A stretch of DNA of 64,000 nucleotides, taken from Paraspadella gotoi. Its lineage: Eukaryota; Chaetognatha. Shown in pieces: positions 21,854 through 32,155 of this stretch. Each line of letters opens with the position of its first letter. Positions within the stretch are counted from its first letter, which is position 1. The position numbers and the translations under genes were made by a program. The stretch spans positions 13,752,726 to 13,816,725 of the forward strand of contig CM119269.1 in NCBI GenBank assembly GCA_051294375.1, in the 5' to 3' direction. The notes beneath the pieces were generated by a model. That model was not told the origin of the DNA and did not search any database. It saw nothing but the letters and a program-made list of their open reading frames with translations.

Positions 21854-22438
21854 CTGAAGATACATATAATATTAGATAATTTTTTAATTGATTATTACTA
21901 ATTCTATTAAATGTAAAATTGTAATATTTGATGTAATAAATGACGTACGAAACCTACCAACTCGGTTGGAACTTAAGAAAAAAATTTAATGTAGTTTTGT
22001 CGGTGATTTTAGTTTAATTTTTGTCTTAAAATTTATTCTAGTTCTGATAAAAGAAATATGTAGAGAAATAAGTAAATGAATATATTTTTTTTAAATATAC
22101 ATGATGGTGGGACCATACGATAGTGGTATGTCTTCTCTTTAATTTAACAGAGCAGTTGTCTTTTGCTTCATAAAATAAGCATTATATCAAAGAATTCAAA
22201 ACAATTAATATATCGGCAAAAGCTGAGAAAGCAGCTTAATTTGAATCTTTATTCAGATTTTAAAAATAATTACGTTTCGTCGTAGTGACTTTTTAAATTT
22301 TTTTCTCGTTTATATAGTCCCACCCCTGTAATTTCTCAAAAATTATATGCCAATCCAAGACCACCAAACGATAGATATTTTAAACAAAATTTATTTTTTT
22401 AATTTATTTTTTTAAAAGTCTTTATTGAACTTCTGCAT

Positions 22439-22439
22439 A

Positions 22440-22534
<95 letters not shown>
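22439..22534 (+). repeat. (ATT)n microsatellite
   Basis: Nearly uninterrupted ATT triplets for about 96 bp, in the intron directly after exon 22556-22795. The noisy counterpart is at 18218-18292. Reading through it gives poly-Ile, which is not taken as coding. Confidence 0.95.
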
Positions 22535-22555
22535 CCCGATCGTAATCATCGCCAC

Positions 22556-22795
22556 CTTCTTGAAACCTCCGTGGTCCAACCAACCCGGCGTCGATTTAGC
22601 GCCCACCGACGCCGGAATCATCGACTTCAGGATGACGTCGCCGCTGACGCAGAGAATCTCGAAGCAGCTCGCTTCGCAGAGGCGCCCCTCGCGGCGATAA
22701 CGGAGGCGGCGTCGTTCGACGTCGACGCCGCCGACGACGACGACGTGGGCGCCGGTTGTGGGATCGACGAGGAAAGCGCGACCCACATAGATAAT
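22556..22795 (-). CDS. DM9-repeat exon
   Basis: An 80-codon exon (phase 0 to 0) starts after an ACGTTCAG-type acceptor at 22796. It encodes IIYVGRAFLVDPTTGAHVVV, then RYRREGRLCEASCFEILC, then SGDVILKSMIPASVG. YVGRA and FEILC are the two most typical words of a DM9 repeat (usually YVGRA and YEVLC). The donor chosen is AAG/GTGGCG. The frame actually stays open into the (ATT)n repeat, so the exact 3' edge is not certain. A noisy copy at 18324-18560 has no open frame. Confidence 0.68.
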
Positions 22796-22802
22796 CTGAA
22801 CG

Positions 22803-22965
22803 GAGGGCGATTGATTGATTGATTTGATTGATTGATTGATTGAATTGATTGATTTGATTGATTTATTGACTTGATTGAATAATTGATTTGATTGATTAGA
22901 TTGATTTGATTGATTTAATTGAATGTTTGATTGATTGATTGATTGATCGATTGATCGATTGATTC
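22803..22965 (+). repeat. (GATT)n-type tandem repeat
   Basis: Imperfect TTGA/GATT tetranucleotide array in a DM9-gene intron. A decayed version is seen at 18610-18770 in the noisy copy. Confidence 0.8.
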
Positions 22966-23244
22966 ATACTTTCATTCATTCGTTCATTAATAATTTCATA
23001 GTGTGATTGATTCTTTTTTTGATCGAAGGATTGATTGTTTAGGGATCGATAGATAGTTTATAAATTTATTGCATTATTCATCGAAAGATTAATTCGTTGT
23101 ATGATCGATCTTATCAATCGACTCGTCTTCAATTAATGCAATACATAATTCCGTCATTTCTGTAGGGATTAAATTCAGTCATTAAATTATTCAATCAGTT
23201 CTTTAACCAATCAATCGATCAATCAAACAAGGTCGTCCACTCAC

Positions 23245-23387
23245 GCGTTTCGCCACGGGGTCGAATCCGCCGATGACGGCGAAATCGTTGAAGAGTTCCT
23301 CGTTTCCTTCGGCGACGATCCACTGGAGGCCGCGGCGTTTATGATTCAGCAAGAGGCAGTAGTCGTCATCGGTGGTCAGTAGAAAAT
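23245..23387 (-). CDS. DM9-gene exon
   Basis: A 143-bp exon (phase 1 to 0) lies between an acceptor (CCAAAAG) and a donor (CGC/GTGAGT). It encodes FLLTTDDDYCLLLNHK, then GLQWIVAEGNEELFNDFAVIGGFD. The WIV...FAVIGGFD order is the first half of a DM9 unit. It joins in frame to YVGRA in the next exon, completing the repeat across the intron. That continuity is the strongest support for the gene model. Confidence 0.72.
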
Positions 23388-23527
23388 CTTTTGGGGGTAA
23401 ATGTAAAATGTAAAATGTAAATGTAATGTAAAATCTTTGGGGCTAAATGTAAATGTAAAATCTTTTGGGGGGGTGGGTGAGGCGAGATGTGAAGTGATTT
23501 ATCGGCGTTAGGGGGGGGGTACCTTAC

Positions 23528-23608
23528 CCTCGGCACCGTCGAAGTCCATTTTAAAATCTTTAATTTTCATTGAGGCCGGGGTCATTTGTTCGTTTTCCGA
23601 TGCGGAAC
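23528..23608 (-). CDS. DM9-gene linker exon
   Basis: An 81-bp exon (phase 1 to 1) lies between acceptor GATCCCAG and donor GAGG/GTAAGG. It encodes 26 residues without a domain signature (SASENEQMTPASMKIKDFK, then MDFDGAE). Phases agree exactly with exons 24004-24205 and 23245-23387, giving AED-FLL across the junction. Confidence 0.62.
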
Positions 23609-24003
23609 CTGGGATCGATCGAAGAGAGAAATCGAAATATCATTTAGAGTCTGGAGGGCTGTTAATAAACGAGAAAATTAAATCTTTCTTGAAAAACATC
23701 ATTTATCTTTATCTTTTTATCGTCTTAACTGTCAAATTGTTTCTTTTATTTCAGAAAAAATAAATCATCATTTCGTTGAAGGGACGGAGTCTTTATCCAA
23801 AATTAGCAGACAATATTTAACTTGATTATTAAAGGAATGGATAATTTTGGTGTCGAGACAGCTTATATATTGCATGAATTAAATTTATTTAAATTGGTTT
23901 CATCAATTACAAAAATGAGTGCATTTTTTTACTTTAAGCTTTCAAGTAAGGAGACCCTTTAAACACCTATACATCGGTAATCTATTCTTACTCGAAATCT
24001 TAC

Positions 24004-24205
24004 TCCGTCTCCTCACGGCGCCCGGTTCGTATTGGGCCCGGCTCGCGTATCCGGGCAACGTCACCAGGACCGCGCCGACCAAGACGACGCTGCCGTCGGC
24101 GTCTCGACCGGCGACCACGCCGGAATTGAAGACGTGTTCCGGCGTCAATCGTTGAGAGGACGAAGGAAGCCAATAGAAGTCCGGAGGGGAGGAGGAAGAG
24201 GACAT
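24004..24205 (-). CDS. First coding exon of the DM9-repeat gene
   Basis: An ATG at 24205 begins MSSSSSPPDFYWLPSSSQR, followed by LTPEHVFNSGVVAGRDADG and SVVLVGAVLVTLPG. The W, xPxxVF, and G-D-DG then VLVGA spacing is a weaker match to the DM9 repeat. The exon is 67 codons plus one base and its donor is CGGA/GTAAGA. It splices in phase to the next three exons, so about 222 residues can be read continuously: 67, then 26, 47 and 80 with junction codons. No signal peptide is visible, so the product is probably intracellular. It may be a lectin-like protein; the function is inferred only. Confidence 0.65.
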
Positions 24206-24361
24206 CCTGCGGACGACTGGACGGCGCCCTTTGGGATGTGGAACAAAGTGGCCGATAAATAGGCATAGAGAAAAGATTAAAAATAATACTTTTAATTATA
24301 AAACTAATACTAATAATTATACTAATTATACTCCGTAAAAATATTCGAGTTTTCTCATTGA

Positions 24362-24745
24362 ACAAGTTTGAGCAAACAATGCCGGATCTAAATAATTAAT
24401 TAATAATTAATCCGGCATTTTTTGTACAAACTTTTTTTCTTAGGTCTTTTCGTCACTGACCACAACAAAAGCAAAACACGACGATGATGTAGACGACGAC
24501 GATAACACCGACGATTAATTAATTAATTAATTGACTGATAAATTAATTAATTTATAAATTGATTATTTAATTGATCAGATAATTGCTTAATTACTTGATT
24601 AATTATTTGATTAATTAATGCAGCTTGAATTTATATTTAGTATATAAAAAAAGCATATAATCAATTCTTAAAACAGGTTTTTCGTTTTTTCCGAAGCTAA
24701 AGACGGACGCTTATGATCGTGGCTTTGCTCAAACTGGTTTTTAAT
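24362..24745 (+). mobile_element. Partial Helentron/HINE-like element
   Basis: It starts with ACAAGTTTGAGCAAACAATG, the 5' end shared by several copies in this window. It continues with TTAATTAAT-type repeats and a stretch like the family's internal region (GCATAATCAATT, then ACAGGTTTTTCG). A 3'-type end of opposite orientation is at 24886-24905 (TTAGTCGGATCTGCT). The copy appears truncated. Confidence 0.5.
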
Positions 24746-24899
24746 TAGCTTCTCCTTCTTGAAAAGCCAGTTTTCTTCTGTGTCTATCTTTATTTCTTTG
24801 CATGTTTCTCTCTCCTCCATTTCGTGTCTTTTTCTTTTGATTTTTTGCATATTGATGTCTTTTAATAATAATGTCTTTTGATTTTTAGTCGGATCTGCT

Positions 24900-25555
24900 T
24901 ATCAACATGCGTATTGCGTAACCCTTTGTCGACTTTTGGACCAGAAAGAACCCATTTTTAAAAATATTTTTGGAAAACTTTTTTTAAAAAATATGTTAAA
25001 AGCTTTTTCTTGTCATTTTATATCAAATTCAGTATAAATCTGACAGTATTTTTTCATGGCTTTCTGGTGATATAGTTTTAATCTTTCTAATGCAACCAGA
25101 TAAAAAGATATTAAAAGTTATACAAAAAAATCGTATTTTTTGTCTCTATTTTAAAGCTATTAAAAAAAAACAAAAAGGAAAGATTACACAATGTGTTGCG
25201 GGTTTTTTCTCATAAAACAAATGCTATACAGGGTTTAAGCAGTGCAATTATAATTTCATTTAATAATAAAGACGCGATTCCAATTCGACATTAATAAACG
25301 GGCGATCCCGGAGTTGAATTCCCTCTGGAGGCTCATGGGAAAACGAAGAGAAAGAAGAGGAAAAAATAAAGTTCGTTTCTTTACGGAAAAGAAAATTTAA
25401 AACCGTAACAACAATGATATTAAAAACGTTTTTAAGCTTAACGAGCTAAGGATTTCTTTTTAATTATTTTAAAAAATTAATTATAATATTTTTTTTTCAT
25501 TGCCTTTGATAGATATTTACAAAATAACAGTTTTATTCATTTAATAATTCGGATA
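24900..25555. other. AT-rich, no gene seen
   Basis: No open exon or tandem array. Scattered homopolymer runs only. Confidence 0.5.
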
Positions 25556-25560
25556 TGTTT

Positions 25561-26000
25561 TGGTTCTTGTTTTTTGAACCTTCATCAACCAGTTTTAATA
25601 GTTTTAATAAATATTTGGATACTAACTTTGAGAGATAGAGAGAGAGGCAATTATAACCTTGATATCTCTCACTCTCTCCGAATTATTAAATGACCATTGT
25701 AATCATAAATAAAAACTTTTACTTTGTAAATGTTATTATTATATTTTTTATAAATTTATTAATATTTAAATATTATTTTTTGAAATGTTAAATTATTGTA
25801 TACTTAAGCCGAAAATTAATTTTAAATTTAACTTTAATTTACCTTAACTTACCCCTAACCCAAACTTACCCCTAACCTAAACTGACCTCTACCCCTAACT
25901 TACCCTTACTCCTAACTTACCCTAAACCCTAACTTACCCCTAACCCTAACTTACCCCAAACCCTAACTTACCCCTAACCCTAACTTACCCCTAACTTATT
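25561..26000 (+). repeat. Dispersed repeat carrying telomere-like array
   Basis: The segment parallels 62190-62705: a GAACCTTCATCA phrase, AGTTTTAATAGTTTTAA, a GAGA run, GTATACTTAAGC, then a degenerate ACTTACCCCTAACC array (25843-25995, about 13 units of 10-13 bp). The array resembles CCCTAA telomere-type DNA but the unit is longer and irregular. Two copies with the same internal order show that it is a defined repeat family, not a chromosome end. Confidence 0.65.
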
Positions 26001-26009
26001 TTTAACCTA

Positions 26010-27415
26010 AATTTATTTTTCTAGTTAACTTATACTTATTCTTAATTTATTCTTAACCATAATTTATTGTAACCTTAATTTTTACCCAAATTTATATTGG
26101 TTGTACCAAATGTAACAATAATAAAAAATATTTAAAAAAAATTATATCTGAATTCCTTTATTTTTTTCCCCGAAACGTTATCCTCTTCCGTTCCATTTCG
26201 TTCCTCTTCATTTTTCCGTTAATTCTTTAAGAAAAACCTTGCTCTTCGTTTTCCCATAGGCCTCCAGAGGGCATTGATCTCGAGGAATGACAATAAACGT
26301 ATATAAACAAACATAAGAACAAACATGGACAAGCGTGGACAAACGCTTAAATCTAAAGAGAATTTAATCATTAATTTCACAAAAAATTTCAAATATTCAA
26401 CAAAAATATTACCTCCTGGTTGCATCATATAATCAAGAAAAACCTTAGTTTTTAATAAATTTCAATCTCTTAAATACTACTTTTGACTAATAAGAAACTA
26501 GAAATGAGGTTGGGAAAAAAACCAATTGGAAGGCAGGAATTATTAAGCTCACGATTTTGATTCTAAATATAGGTTCGTTTCCTCGATTCGAACGGACAGA
26601 GTTAAGAGGAAGGGTCATTCAGCATAACTATTCGTAGACTTTTATGTATCAGTAATAACAAAAAATTCTTTTTTTATTTATTTTATATGTAAACATTTCG
26701 TTTCAAATATTTTTTTAAAAATCGGTAGACAACAAAAGTGCTAAGTTGAATCGGTATGCACATTTTTTAATAAATATTTTTTTGATCTGGTTGTTAAAAA
26801 ATTGTAGTTGTAGAGTTAAAAGATGGTAAAGGGAAATTTGGAAGGGGAGAGTAAAATAATTAGTCTTGTTACTCCGTTGGTTTTCTAGTCATGAATAAAA
26901 TATTTAGTTAAATCGATGGTAAAAAAATTCGAGCTACAATAAATTTGAAGAGTTTCAGCCTAAATATTTACAAGAATTTCGATTTAAAAATATGTTTAGC
27001 AATCTTAAAAACATTTGTTAAAATGTAATAGAGAGAAATTTGAAAAAAATATTCCAGATAGGAGAAACTTAAAGTCAAAGTCTAAAAACACTTTGATTTC
27101 AAGGATGCAGGTTGAAATTTAAAAATGTCTCTCTATTACATTTTCCTAATTTACTTATAGAAAATTCACGAAAAATATCAGATGGATTGGCTTTTTCGTT
27201 TGACCTGCAACTCTTCAGATAGGTTTCTTTTATTTTATATTATAATTTAAACTGATATAAAATGGCCTAGAATACACTAGATGTTTAAAGTGAATACATT
27301 TTTGGAATCGCCAGGAGCTCAGATTTTTGATATATTTTGAAGTTGATTTGAATGACCCTTTGTTTTAAACTCAGATAAAATCATTAAATATCTTTAACAC
27401 AATGTATAATTTTTA
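26010..27415. other. AT-rich, no gene seen
   Basis: No exon was supported. One 69-codon minus-strand frame at 26219-26428 has no distinguishing feature. Confidence 0.45.
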
Positions 27416-27419
27416 AAAA

Positions 27420-28143
27420 ATGAGTTTTAAATATAGTATCATAAATGGTAAGAACATATCTTTGACATTGTAATCTCAGAATTAAGATTTAGGAACACAG
27501 TTCCCGACAATATTTAAAAGTTAACTGACTGTACCATTGGAACGTTAGTTTTTTCAATTTAGTTTTATCAATTATTATGTATTTGTATATATTTGAGAGA
27601 ACTCTGTGTCATAAAAAGCGTTTAATTCTGGCTCACNNNNNNNNNNNNNNNNNNNNNNNNNNNNNNNNNNNNNNNNNNNNNNNNNNNNNNNNNNNNCAAC
27701 CATTTTATGTAAACTCTTTTGTGAAGAACCCATTTTGGACATTTGCGACGTTAACTCCATCAGTAAGGGAAAGTCATTTAATTTGAGTTATTTTAAAAAC
27801 TTTATTAAAAACGTTCATCTTTTTTCAGCCCAATACCCAACGCTAAAAAAGAAGTTTGGAATGGTTTGGCGATTCGCACCAATGACGGATCCACTATGCT
27901 TACAGTTCCACAGTCGTGACTTGGATAATAACATCATTTTGAGAGAAGTGGCAGCTGTGAAGGAATGGAATGCGACTAACCATGCTTTTCATGTGATGAG
28001 GGATAACCCTGCTCACAAATGTGAGATTCTAGGAGGCATGTTTGGAATAAGGATAAACAGACAAAAATATAAAAATTATGAAAACAGCTTTTGAAAAAAT
28101 GTTGGTCTATGTTGGAAATAGGATGAACAAAGGTTTAGACCAG
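27420..28143 (+). pseudogene. Glycosyltransferase-like gene copy, gapped and frameshifted
   Basis: Homologous to the intact gene at 52933-54955, including its upstream region (27420-27637 matches about 52270-52883). A 59-N gap replaces what is about 444 bp in the paralogue, so the N length is not the true distance. After the gap the frame encodes TILCKLF-like residues, then KFGMVWRFAPMTDPLC and FHSRDLDNNIILRE with the same DLD motif. An extra A near 28055 (ATAAACAG versus ATAACAG) shifts the frame, giving a stop soon after. The exon's end, DQ/GTACGA, is conserved. No copy of the last exon lies nearby; the nearest is at 46161. It could be a pseudogene or a gene with one sequencing error. Confidence 0.65.
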
Positions 28144-28329
28144 GTACGATAACACTTATAACACTTTAAATTTGATGGCATAATTAACTAAAATCTTTAA
28201 AATCAGTTGGCATAAAACAAATAATTAAAAGTCAAAGTTGGAATTAACGATTAAAGTACACTTCGTTAGGCCTAATATAAGGTTTAAAACAACCGAATGA
28301 AAAAAATCAGTATTTTTAAAATTTTTAAA

Positions 28330-28980
28330 TGGAAAAAAACGAAAAACCTGTTTCACTAATTGAGCTAGATATAAAGTTTTGACGAAATGCAAGTTGAAAA
28401 ATTATGCAAGTTGAAAAAATGATGCAATTAAAAAAATCTTAAAAGCATAAGGATCGTCGCAATTGCATAAAAAAGAGAGAGAGAAGAGAGAAGAGAGAAG
28501 AGAGGAAAAGAGAGAGTGAGAGCGAGAGAGAGAGAGAGAAGGGAGAGAAGAGAGAGAGAGACGTGAGANNNNNNNNNNNNNNNNNNNNNNNNNTTATGCT
28601 TCTTTTTCCTTTTAATATTAAATGTATATGTAGGATGTATAAAATAAAATCAAATAATTAATCAAGTTAATTAATCATTAGTAAATAAATAATAAATAAT
28701 TAATTAATTAGTCAATCAATCCGTCCATCTTATCTGTCCCCAACCCTTAGTCAAAAAGCTGCCAAATACTCATGAATTTGGCCCTGGTTGATGGAATTAA
28801 ATTTTTGTTGTGTGGTAGGAAAATGTGTGATAAGCTGGAGATATAAAGTTTCGATGGAACGTGTGAGTTGGAAATTAGTTTTAAAATGGAAAAAAAATAA
28901 GTCCGCATTTACTAAAACCTTTTTACATATTTTTAAACCAATAAATACTCTAATTAATCATAATTGGATTGGATAGATTT
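28330..28980 (-). mobile_element. Fragments of Helentron/HINE-like element with (GA)n
   Basis: The phrases AAGTTTCGATGGAA and GTGTGATAAGCTGGA match the internal 157-bp units of the element at 48441-49220. (GA)n at 28470-28567 is followed by a 25-N gap (28569-28593). The order is scrambled relative to the full copies, so these are remnants. Confidence 0.45.
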
Positions 28981-29140
28981 GAGCTTTGAAATTTTGTGTG
29001 TGGGTAGGAGTAGGTGCAATAGGCATCGACAGTCCGGAAATAGTACATAACAAAATCACGATTCAGAGCTGTCAACACGCCGTGAGAGACAAATCACCGC
29101 CGCGGTTCTATCGCCCCGCGAGAACAGAACATTTCGGGAC

Positions 29141-29241
<101 letters not shown>

Positions 29242-29302
29242 AAGAATATACCGACGTCTGTTTCCATCCTGGCTGAACATACAAGCGTAACCACCGACGT
29301 TC

Positions 29303-29458
29303 CTACTTTTTTAACGGCCTTAAAGTCGCGCCGCCCCCATACTTCTTCAAAAATTCGTCAACTCGTTGAAGCTCATACCCGGAGGCAATGTTATACCTTC
29401 TGTCACACCGAGGGACGCGTCCCATAAAAAACTTTCGTGAATATGCGGGTTCCCCCGG
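29303..29458 (-). CDS. Terminal exon of an unrecognised gene
   Basis: A 52-codon exon is open from an acceptor (TAAGATAG at 29459) to a TAG. It contains EPAYSRKFFMGRVPRCDRRY, then SGYELQRVDEFLKKYGGG, then LRPLKK at the C-terminus. The amphipathic helix and the Lys-rich end look like real protein, and the flanks have no comparable frame. The entry phase is 0. That matches a possible donor in exon 30281-30367 (CTGATC/GTAGGT), so both may belong to one gene. No family was recognised. Confidence 0.42.
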   Translation of the reverse strand, partial: PGEPAYSRKFFMGRVPRCDRRYNIASGYELQRVDEFLKKYGGGATLRPLKK

Positions 29459-29731
29459 CTATCTTATTCCATAGTTAAACCGACATTAATAGAATTAAAC
29501 ACCAACAAATATTTTTATTATTCAAAGACACGAAACTTAATTACGAGAATATAATAGAAACTTAAACTAGCGAATTCTATTCTTGCATGCGCATGACAAT
29601 AAAACATAATACTCTCTATCTCGTATTCGCTACAATTTGTTTAAACTCCAAATTTTTAAAACTTTAACAAGAAACATCGATCGATAAGCTCGTGCAAAAA
29701 AAAACTAAATATATCACCCGAACCCGCGAGA

Positions 29732-29767
<36 letters not shown>

Positions 29768-29803
29768 GAGACTAAACGACAACGGCGAGACCGAACGAAC
29801 AAG

Positions 29804-29854
<51 letters not shown>

Positions 29855-29859
29855 TCGAT

Positions 29860-30235
29860 CATCCACGCGCTTCGTAAGTGGGGAAAGCGAGGGGAGTCAA
29901 ATAGCGATCCCCCACCCGATTTCCATCATCCCCCCATCGTCCCCAAACTAGCGAGATCCCTCCTCCTTTCCACAACCCTTTCCAAATCCTCCATAAATGT
30001 TTTCCTCCACATCGGCCGGGGCGTGAACTTGAGCCGATGAACGAAAAGACCATCGGCAGCGTATTATGACCGACGCAAGGCTGACCCGAAATTGGGCGGT
30101 TAGATCGACGTAAGAGTAATCCTCGTCGAGGGCACCGCCGTACTCGACCCCGGGAGAGTCCCTCGCTTCGATCGATCTCTCTCTCCGTCGCAAGACAGTC
30201 TAGCATCTGCGAGACACTCTCTGCGAGGGGACGGG
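29860..30235 (-). CDS. Coding-like GC-rich segment, unrecognised
   Basis: Two overlapping minus-strand frames look protein-like. One carries SVSQMLDCLATEREIDRSE. The other carries EYGGALDEDYSYVDLTAQF, then SSAQVHAPADVEENIYGGF. They may be one exon with a single-base indel near 30170. It lies between the small exons at 30.3-30.6 kb and the terminal exon at 29.3 kb on the same strand. Splice sites were not resolved. Confidence 0.3.
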
Positions 30236-30280
30236 CTCCGACGTCTCCCGACGAACGTCCACAGTCGTTCACTCGATGAA

Positions 30281-30367
30281 TCACGTAGATAAACCTACGA
30301 TCAGCAGACAAGTGACCGTAGGCCCGGCATAACTCGCGAAGCTAACGGAGGAAATTATCACGCCAGT
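30281..30367 (-). CDS. Small exon with hydrophobic segment
   Basis: Starts after the acceptor TTTTTTGCAG and is open for 28 residues to a TGA: TGVIISSVSFASYAGPTVTC and then LLIVG. An internal GTAGGT donor would splice out the stop. Phase 0 matches the donor of exon 30439-30500. The segment could be a membrane span. Other frames here are also open for a distance, so confidence is modest. Confidence 0.33.
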   Translation of the reverse strand, partial: TGVIISSVSFASYAGPTVTCLLIVGLST

Positions 30368-30438
30368 CTGCAAAAAATTAAAAAACTAATTTCAATTTCG
30401 ATAACAAAAGAGAAAAATTGCTTATTAGCATCGATTAC

Positions 30439-30500
30439 CTCGTCATTCACCGACTTCGTCCCCAAGCGCCCACTTTCGACCTCGCATCTGCCACCGACGG
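30439..30500 (-). CDS. Small internal exon
   Basis: A 62-bp exon (phase 1 to 0) lies between a strong acceptor (CTTTTTTTCAG) and donor (GACGAG/GTAATC). It encodes VGGRCEVESGRLGTKSVNDE. Phases agree on both sides with 30565-30610 and 30281-30367. The residues suggest no family. Confidence 0.36.
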
Positions 30501-30564
30501 CTGAAAAAAAGTTTTTCGGTTATAAACGATTGCCCTAAAGACGCGAGACCCGATATTTTTTTAC

Positions 30565-30610
30565 CTCCGGTTCTGTCGGGCGACGATGCCCGGGCGTCCG
30601 ATCGTCTCAT
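30565..30610 (-). CDS. Possible first coding exon
   Basis: An ATG at 30610 begins MRRSDARASSPDRTG, and the donor GGAG/GTAAAA ends the 46-bp exon in phase 1. It splices in phase to 30439-30500. Upstream is GC-rich with CGTCGT repeats, which would suit a promoter and 5' UTR. An alternative frame (HDYRCRWILSVNE) is also open here. Confidence 0.33.
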
Positions 30611-30639
30611 TCACCGAGAGAATCCACCGGCATCGGTAG

Positions 30640-30960
30640 TCGTGCGTCGTCGTCGCAGAAACGGTAATTCGAACGGCCGCGTCAATGGCACGCGGTCCTC
30701 GTCATCGGCGGCGCGGCATCAATCGGTCGTCGGCGGCGGCATCAGTCGTCGTCGGCGGGCATTAGTCCGTCGTCGGCGCGGCCGGCTCGACGACCGCGCC
30801 CATGGCAACGCGCGCTCGTCGTCGGCCGCGGTACTCTTTTACCACTGACGTCGTCGTCGGCGCGGTACTCTTCTCACCGTCCGTGCGTCGTCGTCGTCGT
30901 CGTCGTGCACCGGCGTCGTTTCCCAAAAGAAGCGTCGGCCCTTCGCCCGCGCCCAATTCG
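30640..30960 (+). repeat. GC-rich region with CGTCGT/CGG triplet repeats
   Basis: Includes a pure (CGT)n run at 30886-30906 and many CGTCGTCGG units. Arg/Val/Asp-rich frames are open on both strands because of the triplet repeat. I do not assign a protein. Confidence 0.6.
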
Positions 30961-31428
30961 AAATACCCGCCGAAAAAAATTGTTCCAATCGATGACGGGC
31001 GTTGTCGGCGCGGTGATCGAAAACGCGACGTGGAAGCCCAGACGGCGTCAATCTTCAAAGTGGAAACGGTGACGGCCCGGTGGCTTCGGTGTAATAACCG
31101 TCCCATAATAATAATAGTCATCTGGGATGACTGCACGACCGACGCGAGCGCGAAAAAGGCAAGTCGTGCAAATCATGAATCGAATAATATTCCATTGAAT
31201 ATTTTTTTAAAACGGAGAGAGAGAGGAGAGAGAGAGAGAGAGAGAGAGAAAAGTTGAAAAAAAGTTCAGAGGCGGAAAGGCGAGAAAAAAGTGAAAAGCG
31301 AAAAAGTGAAAAGTGAAAAGCGAACAATGGAAAAAGAAACTTATCAGTTGAACAGGAAGAAAAACTTTCGGAGCCCTAGGGTCCCATTAGTCATTTATAG
31401 ATAAGAAGGGAAAGAAGCCGAAAAACCA

Positions 31429-31471
<43 letters not shown>

Positions 31472-31629
31472 AGAGAGAGAAAGAGAGGAGAGAGAAGAGA
31501 GAGAGAAAGAGAGAGAGGAGAGAGAGAGAGAGAAAAAAGAGAGAGAGAGAAGAGAGAGAGAGAGGAGAAGAGAGAGGAGAGGAGAGAGAGAGAGAAGAAG
31601 AGAGATGAGAGAGAGAGAGAGAGAAAGAA

Positions 31630-31703
<74 letters not shown>

Positions 31704-31716
31704 GAGAGAGAGAGAG
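31429..31716 (+). repeat. (GA)n tract, ~290 bp
   Basis: Long GA-dominated stretch. The minus strand stays open as a Ser/Leu repeat and is rejected as coding. Confidence 0.95.
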
Positions 31717-31795
31717 ACAGACAGACTACAACACAAATCCAAAACATCTGTCATGTTTTTCCGTAAACGCGCGCTGCGCGCGTGCCCTCTCAACT

Positions 31796-31963
31796 ATGAA
31801 GATCGGTCTCGCCCCGACCGAAAAAAATGAATCGAACGTCCATTTCCCAATTTCCCGCGCCAACTGGCAAATCGAGTCCTCATTTTTTCTTAATTTCTCG
31901 AAGAGGCGAAACGAAAACAGAAAACGAAACTTTTTTCGACCAGTTCCTCTAAACCTCTACAAA
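31796..31963 (+). CDS. First coding exon of an unrecognised gene
   Basis: An ATG begins MKIGLAPTEKNESNVHFPIS, and the exon runs 56 codons to a donor (TACAAA/GTAAGC) in phase 0. The C-terminal half is basic (SKRRNENRKRN). The next acceptor at 32156 is also phase 0 and opens a long frame, so the two are joined in my model. Nothing marks a known family. Confidence 0.42.
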
Positions 31964-32029
31964 GTAAGCGAAGAAATCGATTTTTCCTCACAAGTAAAAG
32001 ACAAATAAATTTTGTTATGCAAGAACGAA

Positions 32030-32122
32030 ATGCCAAACCACTGCGAAAATTGCCACAACATCCGCGCGCAACAGGAACAACTCATTTCGTCCTTTAAAAC
32101 TTTTTGTGAACAAATCAAATAA
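32030..32122 (+). CDS. Possible small ORF with Cys-x2-Cys motif
   Basis: A 30-residue ORF from ATG to TAA: MPNHCENCHNIRAQQEQL, then FKTFCEQIK. The CxxC and the helical tail resemble an expressed peptide or an exon. It sits in the intron of the model joining 31963 to 32156, so it may be an alternative exon or chance. Confidence 0.22.
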   Translation: MPNHCENCHNIRAQQEQLISSFKTFCEQIK

Positions 32123-32155
32123 AAAATTCTGCCCCCGAACCGTCGATCGTTTCAG

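Noticed and set aside
22412-22555. Poly-isoleucine extension of a coding frame
   Set aside because: It is the (ATT)n microsatellite read in frame. A donor just before it gives a sensible exon.
25843-25995. True telomere or chromosome end
   Set aside because: Units are irregular, the array is internal, and a second copy sits in an intron at 62.6 kb within the same longer repeat.
31391-31793. Minus-strand frames of 118 and 132 codons
   Set aside because: Pure translation of a (GA)n microsatellite as Ser-Leu repeats.
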